From positions 1 through 64,000 of the forward strand of contig CAYFOF010000001.1 in the NCBI GenBank assembly GCA_964344655.1: a DNA stretch of 64,000 nucleotides, given 5' to 3'. How positions within the stretch are numbered: the stretch's first letter is position 1; the number at the start of each line of letters is the position of its first letter. Source of the DNA: JABJPM01 sp964344655. GTDB lineage: Archaea > Nanobdellota > Nanobdellia > SCGC-AAA011-G17 > PNOQ01. The notes beneath the pieces are model-generated. The model saw only the letters and a program-made list of their open reading frames with translations. It ran no database searches and was not told where the DNA came from. The position numbers and the translations under genes were made by a program. Of the stretch, positions 7,469 through 16,489 are shown piece after piece.

Positions 7469-10047
7469 TCAAATAAAATAGAAGGTTTTCCCGGCATTGC
7501 TTTTTGATCGTCTTTCTTTATTTCTATTTTCAAATTAAACTCTTTTTTTAATTTTTCAGTGTTTGTTTTAAGCTCATTTAATTCTTTTTCTTGAGTTAAG
7601 ACTATTTCAGGAAGTTTTTTTGGATTTTTTATAAAAGAAGGCACTAATTTAGAAATTTCTTTTGCGTGTTGTTTTATCATTACTTTCTTTATTATTCTTG
7701 AAATGTCGAAATCTTTTTCCATTTCTTTTTTAATTTTTTTAATTAATTCATATTTCCAAGATTCTGAAACCGAAATTGTAACCTTAGTTGGTTTTTTCTT
7801 TACGAATTTAGAAATATTATGAATATCTTTTATTGTATTTGAAATAAATTCATCTAGAGCATCCAATTCTGGGTTAATTTTCTTTTCATCGTGCTTTGGC
7901 CATTTAGAAAGTGAAATTAAATCTTTATTTATTTTAGACCAAAGCTCTTCTGCTAAATGTGGACAGAATGGAGAAATTAATTTTAATGCGGATTCAAAAT
8001 CTTTTTTTGAGATTTCTTCTTCTAGAGAATCAAATAATTTTTTAATTTCTATTATTGCTAAATTATATTTTATTTCTTCTAGGTATTGTGTTACTTTTTT
8101 TATTGCGTTATTTATTTTATGTTGTGTTTTTTTAGAAGATTTTCCAATTTTGAATTTTTTATCATATACTCTTGAAACAAATTTATGATTGCTTTCTAGT
8201 CCCCGTGTGTCCCAGTTGAAATCTTTATCAGGGTTTGCAACAGAAACTAAAAACATTCTTAGAGCATCTGTGCTGTAGTTTTTTATCATATCTAATGGAT
8301 CTATTACGTTTCCATAAGATTTTGACATTTTTCTTCCATCTTCAGCGTGAACCATTCCTTGATTGAATTGTTTTATTGCGGGTTCATTGAAGCTTAATAG
8401 TTTTAAATCTCTCAAGAACTTAGTATAGAATCTTATGTAGATTAAATGCATACATGCGTGTTCTCTTCCCCCAATGTAGAAATCTACAGGACACCAATAT
8501 TTTGCTTTAGTTTTGTCAAATATTGCTTTTGAATTTTTTGGATCTGTGTATCTTAGGAAATACCAAGAAGAATTTACGAAAGTATCCATTGTATCTGTTT
8601 CTCGTTTTGCTTGACCTTTACATTTTGGACATTTTACATTTACAAAGTCTTTATGTTTTTCTAGTGGATTTTCTCCTTCTTTTAATTTTACATCTTCTGG
8701 AAGTTTAACTGGAAGATTTTTTTCAGGAATCTCTCCGCATTTTTCACAGTGTATTATTGGAATTGGGGTTCCCCAGAATCTTTGTCTGGAAATTAACCAG
8801 TCTTTTAATCTGTAATTTATAGTTTTTTTACCTAGTTTTAATTTTGTTAGATGTTTTGTTATTTCTTCTTTTGCTTTTTCTGAATCTAATTTATTGAATT
8901 TATCAGAATTAACTAGAATTCCTTTTTCTATGTAAGCGTGTTTCATATCTTTTTCATTTAGTGTTTTATTTTCTGGGGATATTACAACTTTTATTGGGAT
9001 TTTGTATTTTCTAGCAAATTCAAAATCTCTTTGATCGTGAGCAGGAACTGCCATTACCATTCCAGAGCCGTATGAAGCAAGAACGAAATTTCCAGCATAA
9101 ATCGGAAGTTTTTCTTTTGTTAACGGATGAGTTGCATAAGATCCTGTGAAAACTCCTTCTTTTTCTAGTTTATCTATGTCTTCTTCTGAGACTGAAGTTA
9201 ATTTTTCTGTGAATTTTTCTATTTCTTCTTCTTGTTTTTCAGTAACTAGGTTCATTAAGTCTGGATGTTGAGCTGAAACCACTAAGAATGTTACTCCATA
9301 TAATGTATCTGGGCGTGTTGTGAAAACTTTCCATTTCTTTTTATTTATTTCAAAATTAATTTCTGTTCCATAAGATTTTCCAATCCAATTTTTTTGAAGT
9401 TTTTTAATTTCTTCCGGCCAATCTTTTAATTTTTTTATTCCTTCATATAACTCGTCTGCGTATTCTGTTGTTTTAAGGAACCATTGGTTAAGGTTTTTTA
9501 CTTGTACGGTTGTATCTTCATGCCTCCAACATTTTCCATCATGAACTTGTTCATTTGCCAATACAGTATTACATTTTGGGCACCAATTAACTGGAGCTTC
9601 TTTTTTGTAAGCTAAACCTTTTTTGTACATTTGTAAGAAAATCCATTGATCCCATTTGTAATAGTCTGGGTTTGATGTTGAGATTAATCTAGACCAATCA
9701 TAAGAGAAACCTAATTTTTTTTGTTGCTTTATGAAATTTTTAATTGCTTCTTCTGTGAATTTTTTTGGGTGTTCTTTTGCTTTTATTGCAGCGTTTTCTG
9801 CTGGAAGCCCAAAAGAATCGTATCCAACTGGATAAAGAACGTTAAAATTATTCATTCTCTTAAATCTTGCAATGATATCTGTTATTGTGAAATTAAATGC
9901 GTGTCCTATGTGTAATCCTGAACCTGAAGGATATGGAAACATCTCTAATGCGTAGAATTTCTTTTTTGTTGATTTTTTTACTTCAAAGGCTTTGGTTTTT
10001 TCCCACTTATCCTGCCATTTTTGTTCTATTGCTTTGAAGTCTGTCAT
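7465..10047 (-). CDS. leuS: Leucyl-tRNA synthetase, bacterial-type
   Basis: Charges tRNA-Leu. A class I synthetase: HIGH at residues 46-49 within PYPSGSGLHIGH, KMSKS near residue 572, and a CP1 editing domain with TRPDT and VPAHDQRDFEFA. A Cys-rich zinc module CPKC...CWRH lies near residue 155. The PYPSG-G-LHIGH wording and 860-residue length are those of bacterial LeuRS rather than the longer archaeal/eukaryal form, so ancient transfer or shared DPANN/bacterial ancestry is inferred. The last 25 residues (ending AMPGKPSILFD) look unlike the usual bacterial end. A TATA box about 20-28 nt upstream suggests a leaderless transcript. Confidence 0.95.
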   Translation of the reverse strand: MTDFKAIEQKWQDKWEKTKAFEVKKSTKKKFYALEMFPYPSGSGLHIGHAFNFTITDIIARFKRMNNFNVLYPVGYDSFGLPAENAAIKAKEHPKKFTEEAIKNFIKQQKKLGFSYDWSRLISTSNPDYYKWDQWIFLQMYKKGLAYKKEAPVNWCPKCNTVLANEQVHDGKCWRHEDTTVQVKNLNQWFLKTTEYADELYEGIKKLKDWPEEIKKLQKNWIGKSYGTEINFEINKKKWKVFTTRPDTLYGVTFLVVSAQHPDLMNLVTEKQEEEIEKFTEKLTSVSEEDIDKLEKEGVFTGSYATHPLTKEKLPIYAGNFVLASYGSGMVMAVPAHDQRDFEFARKYKIPIKVVISPENKTLNEKDMKHAYIEKGILVNSDKFNKLDSEKAKEEITKHLTKLKLGKKTINYRLKDWLISRQRFWGTPIPIIHCEKCGEIPEKNLPVKLPEDVKLKEGENPLEKHKDFVNVKCPKCKGQAKRETDTMDTFVNSSWYFLRYTDPKNSKAIFDKTKAKYWCPVDFYIGGREHACMHLIYIRFYTKFLRDLKLLSFNEPAIKQFNQGMVHAEDGRKMSKSYGNVIDPLDMIKNYSTDALRMFLVSVANPDKDFNWDTRGLESNHKFVSRVYDKKFKIGKSSKKTQHKINNAIKKVTQYLEEIKYNLAIIEIKKLFDSLEEEISKKDFESALKLISPFCPHLAEELWSKINKDLISLSKWPKHDEKKINPELDALDEFISNTIKDIHNISKFVKKKPTKVTISVSESWKYELIKKIKKEMEKDFDISRIIKKVMIKQHAKEISKLVPSFIKNPKKLPEIVLTQEKELNELKTNTEKLKKEFNLKIEIKKDDQKAMPGKPSILFD

Positions 10048-10131
10048 GATCTTATATTTTATAGTATATTTATATAATTTTGCTTTGAGGGGAATATTTA
10101 TAAATGAAATTAGTGCTCTTAAATTAATTAC

Positions 10132-10206
10132 GGGTGCGTAGCTCAGCTTGGATAGAGCACTAGCCTTCTAAGCTAGGGGTCGAGGGTTCAAATCCCTTCG
10201 CGCCCG
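10132..10206 (+). tRNA. tRNA-Arg (anticodon UCU)
   Basis: A full cloverleaf can be drawn: acceptor GGGTGCG/CGCGCCC, D stem GCTC/GAGC, anticodon stem CTAGC/GCTAG with loop CTTCTAA (anticodon TCT), and T stem GAGGG/CCCTT with loop TTCAAAT. Discriminator G, no intron and no encoded CCA. A TATA box (ATTTATAAA near 10096-10104) lies about 30 nt upstream. Confidence 0.97.
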
Positions 10207-10214
10207 CTCATTTT

Positions 10215-10286
10215 GCGTGCGTAGCCAAGCGGCTAAGGCAAGAGGCTGCAACCCTCTGATCCCCGGTTCGAGTCCGGGCGTGCGCT
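10215..10286 (+). tRNA. tRNA-Cys (anticodon GCA)
   Basis: Acceptor GCGTGCG/CGTGCGC, anticodon stem AGAGG/CCTCT with loop CTGCAAC (anticodon GCA), and T stem CCCGG/CCGGG with loop TTCGAGT. The discriminator U73 fits tRNA-Cys identity. It begins 8 nt after tRNA-Arg, so both are probably cut from one precursor. No CCA is encoded. Confidence 0.97.
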
Positions 10287-10299
10287 TATTTTATTTTTA
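10286..10299 (+). terminator. T-rich terminator after the tRNA pair
   Basis: TTATTTTATTTTT directly follows tRNA-Cys. Archaeal RNA polymerase terminates at such T-runs without a hairpin. The call rests only on position and composition. Confidence 0.4.
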
Positions 10300-10334
10300 G
10301 AAAAATTAATAAATTGTTTAAAATTCTGATTTTT

Positions 10335-10610
10335 ATGGGAGAAAATAATCAAGAAAGTTTTTTAGAAAATCATAGAAGAATTGAAAATCTTATCGGAAAG
10401 GATAAAAAGGATTTTATTCCAATTTGGGGCATTTGGAATTATCATAGAAGAGCTTGGCCAATTATAAAGAATGAGCCCATTGTAGAGAATGAAAATGATG
10501 ATCTTTATTTTGGATATGATGGTTTGTTTTTTCTAACACATATTGCATATTGCATACCCGCTATTGCCTCATCAGCATATATAATCCTAAAGCATTATGT
10601 AAATAATTAA
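10335..10610 (+). CDS. Small hypothetical protein with C-terminal membrane segment
   Basis: A 91 aa protein of no recognised family. The N-terminal 65 residues are polar and contain aromatic-rich FIPIWGIWNYHRRAWPI. Residues about 67-86 are one hydrophobic segment, so a tail-anchored topology is likely. The ATG at 10335 is preferred over an in-frame TTG at 10314. Its stop overlaps that of the convergent surface-protein gene. It may belong to a lineage-specific set of small orphans. Confidence 0.55.
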   Translation: MGENNQESFLENHRRIENLIGKDKKDFIPIWGIWNYHRRAWPIIKNEPIVENENDDLYFGYDGLFFLTHIAYCIPAIASSAYIILKHYVNN

Positions 10611-11500
10611 ACTCTAAAGGTTCCACGTTTTTTTAATTTTTTATTATTTTTATTTTTTCTTCTGTAGATAAAAAATCCTACTGCAGCAATTATTACTGCA
10701 AATATTAAATAAGTCCCAGTTCTATCTGGAGCTGTGTTTCCTAAAGAATCTATGAAATACGTTGGATCGTAATAAACTAATTTTTCTATAGTTCTTCTTT
10801 CATTTGTAGAATCAGTATAGTGTAAGATTACTTTTATGTTCCCTTCTGAAGGTGTTGCTTCAAAATCTGCAGTTGTATATTCGTTTGAATCTAAATCACC
10901 AACAATATTTCTATTTGCTCCTTTAACAACTATATTTTCTTGTTTTGGGATTTCTACTGTTAATGCTTCAATATCTTGATTTCCAGTATTTAGAATTTCA
11001 AAAACTAAACTCCTATCTTTTATTATGTGGTTATCTACGTAAACTTCAAAGTCGGTTCTTCCGTCTTCTAGTTCGATATCAAATTTTTTGGAAATGTAGC
11101 TTCCGAGTCCAAGATTATCTCTTTCTCTGTATCTTAGTTCTACTTCATATGTTCCTTCTAAAGCATCAGGGTCTATTCTTACTTTGTAAGGAATATTCCA
11201 GTTTGAATTAAACCCATGTCCAGCGTATGTATTTGCTTCCATTACTTTAATTGAACTTCCACTATCTAAGAAAAATGGATATTCTAAAACTAATTCAACA
11301 ATAGCACCACTATCACAACTTCCTAGCCCTCTAAGTTGGAATAACATTTCTACATACTCTCCTGCTATCGCTGGGTGAGGATCTTGATTTACCAAATCTG
11401 CAGCCAATTCACAATTATAAAAGTCATTTGCAGAAGTATTGTTTATTAGAAATATAAATAAAACAAATACAAAAATTAATTTTATAAATCGCCCCTCCAT
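10607..11500 (-). CDS. Surface protein with C-terminal membrane anchor (COG1361-like)
   Basis: A 297 aa exported protein with a signal peptide at residues 1-25 (hydrophobic FVFVLFIFL core), followed by a beta-rich ectodomain resembling the NEW3/CARDB-type Ig-like folds of archaeal S-layer-related proteins. One membrane helix at about 262-280 precedes a long Lys/Arg cytoplasmic tail. It is the last gene of a minus-strand cluster with two MacB/FtsX-type permeases, their ATPase and a deacetylase-like protein, so it may be the extracellular partner of that ABC system. COG1361 proteins are often found next to such permeases; the pairing here is inferred. Confidence 0.8.
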   Translation of the reverse strand: MEGRFIKLIFVFVLFIFLINNTSANDFYNCELAADLVNQDPHPAIAGEYVEMLFQLRGLGSCDSGAIVELVLEYPFFLDSGSSIKVMEANTYAGHGFNSNWNIPYKVRIDPDALEGTYEVELRYRERDNLGLGSYISKKFDIELEDGRTDFEVYVDNHIIKDRSLVFEILNTGNQDIEALTVEIPKQENIVVKGANRNIVGDLDSNEYTTADFEATPSEGNIKVILHYTDSTNERRTIEKLVYYDPTYFIDSLGNTAPDRTGTYLIFAVIIAAVGFFIYRRKNKNNKKLKKRGTFRV

Positions 11501-11538
11501 GAATTAAATTTTATTTTCTCCATATATAAATGTTTTTA

Positions 11539-12747
11539 CTATTCACTTCTTAACGCATCTACGGGGTTTGTTTTTGCGGCCCTTCTTGCAGGTAATGCTC
11601 CAGATATTGCGCCAGTAATTCCTGCGAATGCAATTAATCCTACAAATAAATATATTGAAAAGTGAGGTTGTAAGAAACTCCATCCAAGATCTTTTAGTAT
11701 TAAACCACCAATACTAGAAATCCCCCAACCCAGTGCACAACCCAATACTCCAGCAACAACACCTAAAAATGAACTTTCAAATAAGAATATATCAAATATT
11801 TCTATGTTTTTTGCTCCTACGGCTTTTAATATTCCAATCTCTTTATATCTTTCTAGAACTGAAGTTATCATTGTATTTGCTGTGTTTATTGTTGAAACTA
11901 AAACAGAAATTAATGCTATTAGTACTATAAATCCCACAATAACATTTAGAGCACCTGAAAATTGTTCTATTAATTCATCAAATGATTGTACTGTGAAATC
12001 TTCTTTTCCCTCTTCTACATCTCTTGATTTTCTTAGGCTTTTTTCTATGTCATCTACAACTCTTTGTATGTTATCTAGGTCTACTCTTGCAAAAATTTGT
12101 ATGTAAGAATTTTCTTCTGGGAATAGTTCTTCGTAGTAATCATTTGTAACATAAATTTGAGAGTCATCTTGAGGGTTTCCAATTTCTTCTAAAAATCCGA
12201 TTATTCTTAGATCTTGACCGTTTACTTCTATTTTATCATTTACTTTGAAGGGTTTTGGGAAAATTTTGTTTGGGATTAAATAATTGTATCCAAGAAGTAT
12301 TTTTCCATCATCTCCTGGGCTTAAGATTCTTCCTTCTTTAGCACCAACATTAAATGAATCTAAAACCATATCTTTTTTTGGATCGTAGGAAATTAAGAAA
12401 ACAAATTTTATATCGCTATTTTGTTTTATTTGTACTGCGTTAAAATATAATCCTGTTGCATCATAAACTCCGGGTGTTTTTGATACGGAATCTATGTCTG
12501 ATTGGTTTAATACTACACTTGTTGAAAGGTCTGCCACTCCTCCTGCGGTTTTTGCCATGATTAAAACTTTGTCTGCAGATGACGAAGTTGAGAGTTCATC
12601 TATGTAATCATATAATCCTAAACCAAAACTTATGAAGATAAATATTGTTGCAATTCCAACTAAAATAGAGAAAATTGTTAAAAAACTTCTACCTTTGTTT
12701 TTCTTTAGATTTTTTAGTGAGTATTTCACTCCTTCTCTACTTATCAT
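11539..12747 (-). CDS. ABC transporter permease, FtsX/MacB-like (second)
   Basis: A MacB-type ABC permease of 402 aa. A membrane helix at about 20-45 is followed by a large extracellular (MacB periplasmic-core-like) domain, and three C-terminal helices begin near residue 270 and form the FtsX domain. The segment YKEIGILKAVGAKNIEIFDIF is the coupling region that contacts the ATPase. It ends with ALPARRAAKTNPVDALRSE, the usual FtsX C-terminus. It overlaps the preceding paralogous permease by 4 nt, so the two are translationally coupled and probably form a heterodimer. Such systems are mechanotransmitters or exporters of lipoproteins, peptides or lipids; the substrate here is unknown. Confidence 0.92.
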   Translation of the reverse strand: MISREGVKYSLKNLKKNKGRSFLTIFSILVGIATIFIFISFGLGLYDYIDELSTSSSADKVLIMAKTAGGVADLSTSVVLNQSDIDSVSKTPGVYDATGLYFNAVQIKQNSDIKFVFLISYDPKKDMVLDSFNVGAKEGRILSPGDDGKILLGYNYLIPNKIFPKPFKVNDKIEVNGQDLRIIGFLEEIGNPQDDSQIYVTNDYYEELFPEENSYIQIFARVDLDNIQRVVDDIEKSLRKSRDVEEGKEDFTVQSFDELIEQFSGALNVIVGFIVLIALISVLVSTINTANTMITSVLERYKEIGILKAVGAKNIEIFDIFLFESSFLGVVAGVLGCALGWGISSIGGLILKDLGWSFLQPHFSIYLFVGLIAFAGITGAISGALPARRAAKTNPVDALRSE

Positions 12748-13967
12748 CCTCTTAGGGCCTCCACAGGATTTTGACTTGCCGCCTTCATTGCAGGAATTAT
12801 TCCAGCTATTCCTCCAATTAAGAAGCTTCCAAATAAAGCTAGGAATATTAATCCGAAGTCTATGCTAAATCCTAAATCTGTTCCTATGAAATTATTAATT
12901 CCTTGTATTCCAATTAAACCAATTATTATCCCCAGGAATGCTCCGGCTGCTCCTCCAATTAATCCTAGTAAGCTTGATTCTACAAAAAATTGTGCAAATA
13001 TGTGTTCGTTTCTTGCACCGACAGATTTTGTTACTCCGATTTCTTTTCTTCTCTCCATTACAGATGTTGTCATTGTATTTATTATTCCGATTAAACCAAT
13101 GAAAATAGAAATTGAGGCAACTATAACTATGAATATTTGAACTCCACTTAGAACGCTATTTACAGTAGCTAGAGAGGATTCAGGTGTACTTACTTCGAAA
13201 TTTTCTTCTCCTAATTTTACATCTCTTCTTTGTCTTAAAAGTTTTTCAATGTCTGTTTTTGTTTTGTTTATTTCTTTTTTATTATTTGGTTCTACTATGA
13301 TTAAATCTGCAACTTCTCCAAAATTAAATATATCATCCATGTCATCTTCTAGCATTAGTATAACATTATCCATAATTAAACTGCCTTGTTTTTCCATTAT
13401 ACCAATTACTTCGAATTTTTCTCCGCTAACTAAAATAGATTTCCCTACGGTTATTGGTTTTCCTCCCCAATCTTCTTCTTTATCGTAATAATTAAATCCT
13501 AGAACTACTTTTCCAGTGTCGGATTCTTTTAGCATTCTTCCAAATAAAGGTCCTTGATCAAGTTGAGTGTATATTAGATCAAGATCTTCCTTATTTTGAG
13601 CCATACTTCCGAGATACCTAAATTGAATATTATCATTAAATTCTATTTGTCCGGACCTTATGTTTCTGACTACTGTATTTTCTACGCTGCTTAATCTTTC
13701 AATTGCTCTTGCATCATCTCTTGTTATTGGATCTACAACACTGCTTCCAGGAGGGCCAAATCCAGAGATTCCTCCAGCTTGGACAGTTATTAATTCGTTA
13801 GCATTTATTCCAAATTGACTTGCTACTGCGAGTTGTAAACCATTTCCTAAGGATATTAAAGAAACTACGGCAGTTACACCAATTACGATTCCTAACAAAG
13901 TTAACCAAGATCTAATTCCTCTACTTTTTAGATTCTTTAAAGCTAAAACAAAGAAGTCTTTAATCAT
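12744..13967 (-). CDS. ABC transporter permease, FtsX/MacB-like (first)
   Basis: A paralogue of the following permease with the same order: N-terminal membrane helix, a beta-rich extracellular domain (residues about 50-265) and three C-terminal helices. The coupling stretch RRKEIGVTKSVGARNEHIF and the terminal PAMKAASQNPVEALRG are diagnostic of the MacB/FtsX family. At 407 aa it is normal for the family. It overlaps the ATPase gene by 8 nt and the second permease by 4 nt, so ATPase and permeases are one translational unit. Confidence 0.93.
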   Translation of the reverse strand: MIKDFFVLALKNLKSRGIRSWLTLLGIVIGVTAVVSLISLGNGLQLAVASQFGINANELITVQAGGISGFGPPGSSVVDPITRDDARAIERLSSVENTVVRNIRSGQIEFNDNIQFRYLGSMAQNKEDLDLIYTQLDQGPLFGRMLKESDTGKVVLGFNYYDKEEDWGGKPITVGKSILVSGEKFEVIGIMEKQGSLIMDNVILMLEDDMDDIFNFGEVADLIIVEPNNKKEINKTKTDIEKLLRQRRDVKLGEENFEVSTPESSLATVNSVLSGVQIFIVIVASISIFIGLIGIINTMTTSVMERRKEIGVTKSVGARNEHIFAQFFVESSLLGLIGGAAGAFLGIIIGLIGIQGINNFIGTDLGFSIDFGLIFLALFGSFLIGGIAGIIPAMKAASQNPVEALRG

Positions 13968-14688
13968 TCTTTTTCTTACCTCTGCCGTTTGGTTTTTTGG
14001 TTATTTTTTCTATTTTCCCGTCTCTTAACCAATAAACAATATCAGGGTAATTTTTTATTAAATCAGTATCATGAGTTACCATAACAATGGTTTTGCCTTT
14101 TTTGTGTAAATCTTCTAGGAAATCCATTACGTTTTCTCCAGTTTTTGTATCTAGATTTCCTGTTGGTTCATCTGCAAGAATAACTTCTGGAGAATTTGAT
14201 AATGCTCTTGCAATTGCTACTCTTTGTTGTTGGCCACCAGAAAGTTCGTTTGGGGCATGATGTTTTCTTTCTTTTAAATCTACTAATTGCATTAATTTGT
14301 CTGCTCTAAAATTTCTCTCTCCGGTGTCGTACCCTTGGAATATCATAGGAATCATTACATTTTCCTTTGCAGTTAAATTATTTATTAGATTAAATGATTG
14401 GAAGATAAATCCTATTTTTTGTCCACGTATTTGAGCTAGATCAGATTCGCTTAAAGTTGAAATATCTTGATTGTCTAAGAGAATTTTCCCTCTTGTTGGT
14501 ACGTCTAAGGATCCAATTAAATTCATCATTGTTGATTTTCCGGAGCCAGAAGGTCCGAGAATTGCAACGAAATCTCCCTCTCTTATTTGTAATGAAACTC
14601 CATCTACTGCCCTAACAATGTTGTGGCCCATGTGATAGTGTTTGTAGACGTTTTTTAATTCAATAATCACTCTTCTTTCTTCTTTCAT
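13960..14688 (-). CDS. ABC transporter ATP-binding protein, LolD/MacB-like
   Basis: The nucleotide-binding subunit that powers the two downstream permeases. Walker A GPSGSGKST is at residues 45-53, the Q-loop is in GFIFQSFNL, the signature is LSGGQQQRVAIARAL, Walker B with catalytic Glu is VILADEPTGNLD, and the switch His is in MVTHD. The 242 aa length is typical of LolD/MacB-type ATPases. It overlaps the deacetylase-like gene (4 nt) and the first permease (8 nt), giving a tightly coupled operon. Confidence 0.95.
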   Translation of the reverse strand: MKEERRVIIELKNVYKHYHMGHNIVRAVDGVSLQIREGDFVAILGPSGSGKSTMMNLIGSLDVPTRGKILLDNQDISTLSESDLAQIRGQKIGFIFQSFNLINNLTAKENVMIPMIFQGYDTGERNFRADKLMQLVDLKERKHHAPNELSGGQQQRVAIARALSNSPEVILADEPTGNLDTKTGENVMDFLEDLHKKGKTIVMVTHDTDLIKNYPDIVYWLRDGKIEKITKKPNGRGKKKND

Positions 14689-15749
14689 TGTTTTATGTTT
14701 CCTTTTGTACTAAATTGTATTCCTTTATCTTTCTTTTTTTGAGAAATATAATCGTAAAATTCTTTGTAAGTCATTACTTTTGCTCCATCATTCTTTACAT
14801 GTTGTAAAAATAAATCTAAGTCATCTAATTTTGCTTGTGTGTCGAATGTATTTGGGTGCAGTTGTAGGATGAAAAGATTATCTTCTTCATATTCATCTAT
14901 CCATTCTTCATAAGGAGTGTGTAAAAAATTAATAGAGTGCCAGCCATAAACGTAAATTGGATCATAACCTCTTGGAGTAATTATTACATCTGAATCGAAA
15001 TAGGGTTTTGAAACATGAGTGTTTCCGATTAATTTGAATCCTGCCTTTCTAACATTTTCATATTGTTCCGTGGTCCAATGATTTCCTGGAGGAAAGTAAG
15101 ATGTAAATTGCATATTGAAAATTGTTTCAAGCTCTCTTTTTCCATTGTAAACATTAAACCAGACTTCTTCATATTTGGGGCAATGATATTCATTTCTGCA
15201 ATGATTGTATCCGTGCATACCAAGTTCATAACCTTCTTCTAACAGAGATTTTAAATAATCAATCATTTCTTGATCTCCACTTATATGCATATTCTCTTTT
15301 GTTGATTCATCAAAAATATAAGGAGTTACACCGAGAGTTGCTTTGAATCCGTATTTGCTTATAATATCTGTTACAGGAATGAACTTATCTAAGGTATATC
15401 CATACTTTTCATAGTATTCTACGTCTTCCATGTTCCAATAATCATCTAATTCAATTATCATTATTTTTTCATCTATCTCTATTGAGGTTGATTTGTCTAG
15501 GGCATATATTGCATATCTTGTTCCAGAATAGATTACAACTAAAATTAATAAAATAATTAATAATGTTTTGAATATTTGTTTATTTTTATTTTTTGTAAAT
15601 TTGGCCACTTTTCTCCAAAACTCTACATCTGCTTTTTTTCTTACTATAAATAACAGAATTACTAATATTATTATTAATGCAAAAATATAACCTAGAACAT
15701 CATAATACAATTCACTTAATGTTAAATTTCCTGGAAGTAATCCTACCAT
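14685..15749 (-). CDS. Membrane-anchored polysaccharide deacetylase-like protein
   Basis: A 354 aa protein with two N-terminal membrane helices (about 18-37 and 60-82) and an extracytoplasmic NodB/DUF2334-like barrel. The expected metal site is visible: ELDD at 100-103 and HGYNH at 179-183 (HxxxH), followed by SYFPPGNHW and LQLHPNT near the end. Members remove acetyl groups from glycans. The first gene of the MacB-type operon (4 nt overlap), it suggests that the operon works on surface polysaccharide or glycan. The glycan substrate is not predictable. A divergent promoter region of about 110 nt separates it from the split metallopeptidase. Confidence 0.82.
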   Translation of the reverse strand: MVGLLPGNLTLSELYYDVLGYIFALIIILVILLFIVRKKADVEFWRKVAKFTKNKNKQIFKTLLIILLILVVIYSGTRYAIYALDKSTSIEIDEKIMIIELDDYWNMEDVEYYEKYGYTLDKFIPVTDIISKYGFKATLGVTPYIFDESTKENMHISGDQEMIDYLKSLLEEGYELGMHGYNHCRNEYHCPKYEEVWFNVYNGKRELETIFNMQFTSYFPPGNHWTTEQYENVRKAGFKLIGNTHVSKPYFDSDVIITPRGYDPIYVYGWHSINFLHTPYEEWIDEYEEDNLFILQLHPNTFDTQAKLDDLDLFLQHVKNDGAKVMTYKEFYDYISQKKKDKGIQFSTKGNIKQ

Positions 15750-15858
15750 AATTTAATTTGAAAATCTTAATTTAAAAAATTAACTAAAAATAATATTCTT
15801 TTTTGATGAATTGTGTGATTTTAGAAACCTTTTTTAATGATATTCAGTTATTTTGTGT

Positions 15859-16170
15859 ATGATTTTTAATGTTATATCCAGAAAAGAAAATCTTCTTGAA
15901 AAATTTTATGAAAAATCTATGCAAGAATTAAAAGAATTTTTTGGGATAAATTGGATATATAACAAGCCCAAGGTTTTTTTGGTTCCTAACAGGAAAACTA
16001 TCAATATGTTAAAAGATGGCGATTCTCCGGCGTGGAGTGTTGGTTGGGTTAATGGAAAGGACGTTTACTTATTGGATAAAAATAGTTTTGAAAAAGAAAG
16101 TTCTCATGCCTATTCTGATGAAAAATATTTTTTTCTTATGAAACATGAATTAGCTCACGCATATACATGA
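15859..16170 (+). CDS. Metallopeptidase fragment 1 (HExxH half)
   Basis: The N-terminal half of a gluzincin-like zinc peptidase (peptidase MA-like). It ends with KHELAHAYT directly followed by TGA, so the catalytic HExxH is the last thing it encodes. The remaining half, with the third zinc ligand, begins in the -1 frame through an ATGA overlap at 16167-16170. The ATG at 15859 is preferred to the TTG two codons earlier. Either a recent frameshift has broken the gene, or the sequence has an error, or the two halves are made separately by coupled re-initiation. No slippery heptamer for programmed frameshifting is visible at the junction. Confidence 0.65.
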   Translation: MIFNVISRKENLLEKFYEKSMQELKEFFGINWIYNKPKVFLVPNRKTINMLKDGDSPAWSVGWVNGKDVYLLDKNSFEKESSHAYSDEKYFFLMKHELAHAYT

Positions 16171-16481
16171 TATTGACTAAAAATGTTAGGCCTCCTGTTT
16201 GGTTATGGGAGGGACTAGCCGTTTATATTTCTGGCCAAATAAAAAATAAAAAAATTCCCGATAAATTTGGAAAATTTTTAGATTATTATGATAAACATGA
16301 TGCCATCGTTTATAGTGAAGCTTGTTTTGCTGTAAAAAATTTGGTGGAAAAATATGGAAAAGAAAAACTTCTTAATTTAGTTAAGGCAACAAAAGAATAT
16401 AATTCGAATTCTGGATTTAAAAAGAAATTCAAAGAAATATATGGTTTTAACTTAAATTATAAAAATATATTAAAAAAATAA
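16167..16481 (+). CDS. Metallopeptidase fragment 2 (third zinc-ligand half)
   Basis: Continues the peptidase of the previous entry in the -1 frame. PPVWLWEGLAVYISG near its start matches the W-x-x-E-G-x-A-x-Y motif that supplies the third zinc ligand (Glu) 20-30 residues after HExxH in peptidase MA-like proteins. It has 104 aa in all. Its ATG overlaps the TGA of fragment 1. Alone it cannot form the metal site. The reading frame after the junction is fully open, which argues that the break is recent or is a sequencing error, or that the two chains associate. Confidence 0.65.
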   Translation: MILTKNVRPPVWLWEGLAVYISGQIKNKKIPDKFGKFLDYYDKHDAIVYSEACFAVKNLVEKYGKEKLLNLVKATKEYNSNSGFKKKFKEIYGFNLNYKNILKK

Positions 16482-16489
16482 GAAAAAAG

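Noticed and set aside
16160..16175. Programmed -1 frameshift at the split peptidase
   Set aside because: The sequence before the TGA has no X-XXY-YYZ heptamer and no obvious downstream stem, so a true frameshift site is not supported.
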